DNA of 64,000 nt from Circinella umbellata. Taxonomy: Eukaryota; Mucoromycota; Mucoromycetes; Mucorales; Lichtheimiaceae. The first letter of the stretch is position 1. Each line of letters starts with the position of its first letter. The stretch is taken from the NCBI GenBank assembly GCA_025093555.1, contig JAIWNF010000044.1, positions 186,001-250,000 of the forward strand, read 5' to 3'. The translations under genes and the position numbers were made by a program. A model generated the notes under the pieces. It worked only from the letters and a program-made list of their open reading frames with translations. It searched no databases and was not told the origin of the DNA. Below are positions 61,251 to 64,000 of this stretch, piece after piece.

Positions 61251-61368
61251 ATTTTCACTGCAATGAGATTGTATTAATCATGATTCTGCGGTCTTTGAAT
61301 GATTTCACTAATAATAATAAATGAGAGGGGTGTATACTATTATCTTTCGATTATATTACTCACATAAA
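61251..61368. promoter_or_regulatory. Divergent promoter region of the outer element
   Basis: The outer tnp2-like gene and the HMG-box-like gene start head to head across about 118 bp. The arrangement repeats that of the inner element. Confidence 0.35.
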
Positions 61369-62776
61369 ATGACCGTTAATAACATTGAAAAACTCCAACA
61401 AATTCGCTCCATTTTTTGTGAAGCATTTGTCAAAATTGACGCGTTGTCAATTAATGACATGGAAAGATCGGTTTTTGATCGTGCAACCTTTTTGGATAAA
61501 ATAAACACTGAGATTCTTCGTTTAGGTGGTCAGATGACCACTATTGACGATGACAGCAACAACAACAATAATAATGTTGATGAAATCAAGGACGAACAAG
61601 CGGCCATGAACATGGAACTGGAGCTAGCTGAAAAAGCAGCAGTTGAATCGTTGGTGGTCCGGCGTCAAGAGATCGCCTCGAGATTCAACAGAGATGTTGA
61701 ATCGCTTGGTCCTTCTTCCTTGCCTGTTCTTCACAGGAATTTTGGAAAAAGAAATGCATACACGCATTTCCTCTCTTCCAAATACACTCCCGAAGGTTGT
61801 AAATATTTAATATGTTTAATCAAGTACCAAAAACTAACGTGTGTTTTTTATAACTATATTAGACAAGCAACTTCTCGCGAGTGATCCCAAGCAAGCTGGA
61901 GCCATCATGAAGCAGAAGGCTTTAGTTTGGAAAAGCCTTGGGGACAGTGAGAAGAAGTGGTGGAAGGATGAAGCCCACAAACACAACATGGCTCACCACC
62001 TCAGTAACACAGTTACAAAGGGTGCCATGGAAGTACGGTACTGGCAACTGATTAGTTGCCTTGGCTATAACATTTCAATGCTCCGAAGTGATTGTGGTGT
62101 TGAAAGTGCGTGCTTCATTGCTGCCAGCAGCCATGAACACCATAAAAGCGTTCAACCTAGTAACAACGGTTACGGCTCTGGTAATTTACTTGATTGAATT
62201 ACGGCAGTGAAAATAGTATTAACTAACGAAAATAATTCTTTGATGATTTGTAGTCGGTGGCATCAAATTCATGAATGATATAGATACTGATGCCATCAAA
62301 TTTTCTCCGTCAACAATGCTCGACAGTTTTCGAGTTGAAATGATCAATTTCAACAGACAATTGGAGGGTAAGTGACATACATGAAAGGATGGAAAGAGAC
62401 TGAAAGGTGTAGAGTAAAGGAGAGATGGCTAGATGTGTGTTTGTAGTATATTTTTGTAACTGATATACTCGTTTTTTCTGACAAACATGTTTTTATAAAT
62501 CATGGAAACCACTTATCAACTATAGGAAACACTGGTATTTCTCCCGAAAATACTGGCTCCAATGTCGTCCATGTTGATGTTTCCGCTTCAAGAAATGGAG
62601 CAATCCATGTCCGTCGTCCTGCTGCCAATGCTGCAGATGCAAACAGGTCGACTCACCAGAGCTCACAGCATGCTGATAACAATGAAATAAGTTGTCACAT
62701 GCTTAAATCATACTGTATGTATATCCATTTTAATACACCATATTTTGTATCTGTAATAAAAAATGTTTTCATATAA
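61369..62776 (+). CDS. HMG-box-like protein, probable accessory gene of the outer element
   Basis: Four exons (61369-61795, 61863-62180, 62254-62367, 62526-62776) close in phase to 369 residues with no lesion. Residues 1-100 are helical with a short Asn run. From about residue 127 the sequence RNAYTHFLSSKYTPE is joined across the intron to DKQLLASDPKQAGAIM and KALVWKSLGDSEKKWWKDEA. This has the spacing of an HMG box: an aromatic near the start, and W.SL...EK.WW in the second and third helices. The rest is polar. Its start lies 118 bp from the divergent outer transposase, so it is most simply the DNA-binding partner of that element. An upstream ATG at 61321 is also in frame. An ordinary host HMG protein is the alternative. 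Confidence 0.6.
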
Positions 62777-63534
62777 AGATTAAGCTCATAAAAGTCATAG
62801 TTCCTTACCTGAGCATAATAAAGTAGATTATAGATGACCAATAAACATAAAAGAGTATAAGATGTAATAGAAAGAAAAAGGTGATCCTGGCTTGGCACTA
62901 AGAAATAATATAAAGAAAAAAGAAGATATACATTTAGTTCGAAAAAAAAAACACTAGATTGAGCAAGTGTCCAAATTCAAAAATAATAATAATAGTACTT
63001 TTTTACCACTCCACAAATAAGCCAACGGTGTCATATAGTATAGAACGAAGAGCAATAGTTCTTGTATTATGCCGTATCGCTTTACTTCTTTCTCCTAGAA
63101 AAGGGACGTATAAATGAGTAAGAAAAACAAAAAGTAAACGAAGTATTGAATAAAAAATGAAAGAAAAGAAAAAAAGGGGAATTTTTTTCAAAAGAAAAAA
63201 AAAAGAAAAAAAGGCAATGTTTTTGATCAATTACCATTTTCAGATTTAAAGCAACAACCGTCCACATTTGTATTATTGACCTCTCAAGTCTCAAAATAAT
63301 AATACTTTTTAGGTAAAACCAGTATAATGCAAAAGTATAAATATTGGCGGGAAGGCAACAATATATTTCGATAATAACTTCACTCTTCTTTTACATCAAT
63401 CCTTTTCGATATACTTTTTTCTTACCTTGAATCTAACGTATGTAGTAATTTGATATATTACTTTTAGTAAAACACTTTTTTTTGACTGTTATAATTATTA
63501 ATATTATATATTAACAACTTATTTTTCTTTGAAG
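62777..63534. other. Intergenic, probable right end of the outer element
   Basis: AT rich with A runs (63157-63212). No open frame of protein-like character and no terminal repeat matching the left side was recognised. Confidence 0.35.
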
Positions 63535-64000
63535 ATGGATAATAATAACACTGATAACACCGATTTTGTCGAGGGCGATCCTATGCCATATTCCCTTTTG
63601 AACGTACTTAGTGTAAGTAATTTAAATTTACTATATCTAATCAGATGTTTCTTTGTTACTTTTTTCACTACTAATCCTGTTCAATATTTATAGCATTATA
63701 TCCGTGATATATATTTTGAAATCACTAATGAAGGGGAGCTCCAGTATGATTTCACGTTGCCAGCACAGCAAGGCATGAACAAGGTGATTCTGCATAAGAT
63801 GCTCGTTGCCTTGTTAGGTTATAGAGAAGAGTTTCCAGAGGTCCCTAACTTTGCACAGAGATTGAGGAGAATGTGCACGGATCACGTCTGAAATAAGCAG
63901 GCGATTTTTCGTCGTGATCCAACAGAACAAGTGATTATTAACTGCCGCCATCGGCGCCGAAGTCGCAAGAAAAAAGTTAGTATCACAATAACTAGATAAT
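63535..64000 (+). CDS. Unidentified gene, partial, with in-frame TGA
   Basis: Exon 1 (63535-63612, 26 codons, MDNNNTDNTDFVEGDPMPYS onward) joins in phase to exon 2 at 63694 (HYIRDIYFEITNEGELQYDF). The frame meets TGA at 63889-63891 after RRMCTDHV, but stays open beyond it through FRRDPTEQVIINCRHRRRSR to a plausible donor (gttagt) at 63976. So either the protein is only 91 residues, or the stop breaks a longer gene that continues past the window. The basic RHRRRSRKKK end suggests nuclear or DNA-binding activity. I do not recognise the family; its position next to transposons suggests another mobile-element gene. Confidence 0.45.

Overview
The window is nuclear DNA from an early-diverging filamentous fungus, most likely Mucoromycotina (Mucorales or a close relative). 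Reasons: it is strongly AT-rich with long T and A homopolymers; its genes carry many short introns with gtaagt/gtaaat donors and tag/aag/cag acceptors; neighbours are often divergent or convergent; the products are fungal; and the transposon families (a tnp2/CACTA-like element with divergent accessory genes, a Fanzor-like element, a BED-finger hAT) are of the sort seen in Mucoromycota. The assignment is inference, because no search could be run.

Positions 1-33985 are mainly ordinary conserved genes: an EF-hand protein (partial, -), MICOS subunit Mic10 (+), SNF5/SMARCB1 (+), exosome cap subunit Rrp40 (-), a Gemin5-like WD40 protein (+), a complete Dicer (-), an F-box/TPR protein (+), a vacuolar-type amino acid transporter (+), a C2-like/PH (anillin-like) protein (-), a GH16 CRH-type cell-wall enzyme (-), a short intronless XPB-like helicase (+) and a DUF2461 protein (-). 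I rebuilt exon structures by eye and checked that splice phases and codon counts close. Rrp40, Gemin5-like and Dicer lie side by side, so about 11 kb is devoted to RNA metabolism.

Positions 33986-45600 are gene-poor. They hold a short inverted-repeat element (36883-37254), a broken Fanzor/TnpB-like gene (37494-39548) with a 9-bp inverted repeat just after its stop, a Ser/Thr kinase of the fungal HAL/NPR type (42076-43356), and a small basic protein (43884-44439).

Positions 45600-64000 are a transposon cluster: an LTR plus gag fragment, a decayed DDE transposase, a hAT element with an apparently intact 710-residue transposase between AACCG-rich end arrays, a 276-bp MITE with 68-bp inverted arms, and a nested pair of tnp2/CACTA-like elements. 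The inner element (54943-60741) has 31-bp identical terminal inverted repeats, a 3-bp ATA target duplication, AT-rich subterminal arrays, a decayed transposase on + and, on -, an accessory gene ending in an AT-hook. It sits inside a codon of an outer tnp2 gene on -; removing it with one ATA rejoins the outer frame exactly at that point. The outer element has its own divergent partner, an intact HMG-box-like gene (61369-62776). A further unidentified gene with an in-frame TGA runs off the right edge.
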